Shown: one piece after another, positions 5,438-6,593 of the stretch | Layout: each line of letters begins with the position of its first letter | How positions within the stretch are numbered: the first letter of the stretch is position 1 | Assembly (NCBI GenBank): GCA_947457715.1 | Contig: CANGXK010000156.1 | Coordinates: 1-6,593, forward strand | Origin: Gemmatimonadota bacterium | GTDB lineage: Bacteria; Gemmatimonadota; Gemmatimonadetes; Gemmatimonadales; Gemmatimonadaceae | Length of the DNA stretch: 6,593 bases | Direction of reading: 5' to 3' | Notes under the pieces: model-generated | What the model saw: the letters and a program-made list of their open reading frames with translations, nothing else | What the model was told of the DNA's origin: nothing | The model's database searches: none | Position numbers and translations under genes: made by a program

Positions 5438-6256
5438 ATGACCCTGCACGTGTACCTGCTCTGCCACAACGAAGAAGTGCTGCTCCCGCACACCGTGGCG
5501 CACTATCGGCGGCGCGTGCCTGGCGTAACGTTCACGATCCTCGATAATGAGAGTGACGATCGCTCCGTGGCGGTCGCGCGCGAACTTGGCTGCGCGGTCG
5601 TGGCGTTTGGTAGCCACGGCAAGCTGGACGACGACACCCTGCGCGACCTCAAGAACACCGTGTGGCGCGAGGTTGCCGACGGCTGGGTGATTATGGCCGA
5701 CATGGATGAGTGGCTGTGCGTGACCGCCGTAGACCTTGAGCGCGAAGAGCGGTTGGGGGTAACGGTCCTCAACACCGAGGGCTGGGACGTGTTCGGCGAG
5801 AGCGCGACTACGACCCTTGACGATATTGACCTTCACACCCTTCGCACTGGCTACCTCCAGCCGCCAGAGTCCAAGGCCATCTGCTTCCGTAGGCCGCACA
5901 TCGCGGCGATGAACTACGACTATGGTGCACACGTGTGCGCCCCCGACGGGGAGGTCACGTGGTCCCGTCGCACGTATCGCCTGAAGCACATGGCCTGGCT
6001 CGGGCACGCATTCATTGTGCGCAAGTATCAGTTGCGCTACGAGCGCGGTTTGGAGCAGCGGGCGCGCGGGCTCGCCATCCATTACACCGACGACGTGGCG
6101 GAAGTGTCGGCGCAGTTTGCTCAGGCACGCGCTGCCGCCAGAGCGTTCTCTGAGTCGTCGTTCCGCACAACGCCTGTGTGGCAGCAAGCGCTCATGCGTC
6201 GCGTACGACGTGTCCCGAGCGGCGTGCTGCGCCGCCTTCGTCGCCTGTTCACCTAG
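5438..6256 (+). CDS. family-2-like glycosyltransferase
   Basis: This 272-residue cytoplasmic protein resembles small GT-A glycosyltransferases of the Glyco_tranf_2_4 group. It opens with a beta strand and the NEE motif (VYLLCHNEEVLLP, residues 5-17). TFTILDNESDDRS at 31-43 is the nucleotide-sugar-binding DxxS-type region. The metal-binding DxD-like motif is ADMDEW at 87-92. The later segment NYDYGAHVCAPDGEV and LKHMAWLGHAFIVRKYQLRY (183-202) follow the family's usual lysine/histidine-WLG pattern. The last 30 residues are Arg-rich. It should transfer a sugar from a nucleotide donor to a glycan or lipid; acceptor and sugar cannot be told. ATG 5438 has AGAAGGGA at 5421-5428, nine bases upstream. 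No other polysaccharide gene is in the window, so it appears isolated. No membrane segment is seen. Confidence 0.8.
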   Translation: MTLHVYLLCHNEEVLLPHTVAHYRRRVPGVTFTILDNESDDRSVAVARELGCAVVAFGSHGKLDDDTLRDLKNTVWREVADGWVIMADMDEWLCVTAVDLEREERLGVTVLNTEGWDVFGESATTTLDDIDLHTLRTGYLQPPESKAICFRRPHIAAMNYDYGAHVCAPDGEVTWSRRTYRLKHMAWLGHAFIVRKYQLRYERGLEQRARGLAIHYTDDVAEVSAQFAQARAAARAFSESSFRTTPVWQQALMRRVRRVPSGVLRRLRRLFT

Positions 6257-6303
6257 CGAACCACAGGGTCGGATGTCGGGTTAGACTGCTCTTCACGGAC
6301 TCT

Positions 6304-6593
6304 CTAGACTAGCAAACGCACGACGTCCAAGACGAGCGCTCATCCGCCGGTCGCACCTGAGCAGGGCACCCGATGGCACCAACCCCACCCGGACAGCGTC
6401 GCCTCGCCGAGGGGCTGCGCCTCCTGCGGCTCCGGCAGCAGGCGACACGACGCCGTGGTATGCTGCCATGTCCCAGTTCGTCGCGGGGTACGCCACGGAG
6501 CGATTCGGCGACGATTGGCACTTGGACGCTGCTTCGTCACTGCGGCTCCACGCGCACATGGGCTGGCTCGCAGTCCACGCGCGTGGCGCGGCA
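6304..6593 (+). pseudogene. second copy of the fic gene start, internally deleted and frameshifted, running off the window
   Basis: From 6304 the DNA parallels 1052 onward: the same GACTAGC-containing upstream region, then ATG 6373 and MAPTPPGQRRLAEGLRLLRL, nearly the same as the start of the intact fic gene. About 65 of the first 73 coding bases match. At GGCGA (6441-6445) it jumps to sequence equivalent to 1315 onward, losing 127 bases, which is not a multiple of three. The homologous reading DTTPWYAAMSQFVAGYATER (6442-6501) is therefore out of frame with the ATG. Further on, shorter in-frame losses follow after LRLHA. This removes the winged-helix segment. An in-frame TGA at 6358-6360 precedes the ATG. 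The Fic domain, if any remains, would lie beyond the window. Confidence 0.7.

Noticed and set aside
5414..6187. Minus-strand 257-codon open frame opposite the glycosyltransferase
   Set aside because: The plus strand has a good ribosome-binding site and GT-A motifs; the antisense frame has shadow composition.
1..6593. CRISPR array
   Set aside because: No regularly spaced repeats of 20 bases or more with unique spacers were seen.

Overview
This is a 6.6 kb piece of a high-GC bacterial chromosome. Gram-negative character is suggested by a signal peptide leading into what looks like the start of a TolC-type outer-membrane protein. The gene style would suit Gemmatimonadota or another high-GC soil or sediment bacterium, but nothing here fixes the taxon. 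The mix of toxin genes, gene fragments, a duplicated gene start and a tRNA fragment marks it as an accessory, recombination-prone region.

Layout, left to right. Positions 1-107 hold no recognisable gene. Positions 108-154 look like the 3' half of a tRNA-Gly (CCC anticodon) without a matching 5' half, followed by two strong hairpins (187-218 and 238-258). On the minus strand, 727-272 is a compact toxin-antitoxin operon in the order hicB then hicA. The gap 728-1119 contains inverted repeats and three copies of GACTAGC. From 1120 to 2664 (+) runs an intact fic gene whose product joins an AbiEi-antitoxin-like N-terminal half to a Fic domain that carries its own inhibitory motif. From 2764 to 4065 (+) is an AzgA-type (NCS2) purine permease, ending convergently with an unknown four-cysteine protein gene (4760-4155, minus).

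The right third is more broken. A short exported ORF starts at 5012 with a good ribosome-binding site and signal peptide, but its TolC-like reading stops after a few residues. The sequence then runs into what looks like the frameshifted C-terminal end of a transposase (to 5340). A family-2-like glycosyltransferase follows (5438-6256). The last 290 bp repeat, in direct orientation, the upstream region and start of the fic gene, now carrying an apparent 127-bp internal deletion that breaks the frame.

The genes do not form one pathway. HicBA and the Fic protein are both stress or defence type modules and lie back to back around a shared 392-bp intergenic region. The permease, the cysteine protein and the glycosyltransferase look like independent cargo or housekeeping genes. 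The main points of interest are the AbiEi-like/Fic fusion, its broken second copy sharing the same upstream repeats, and the tRNA-fragment boundary.
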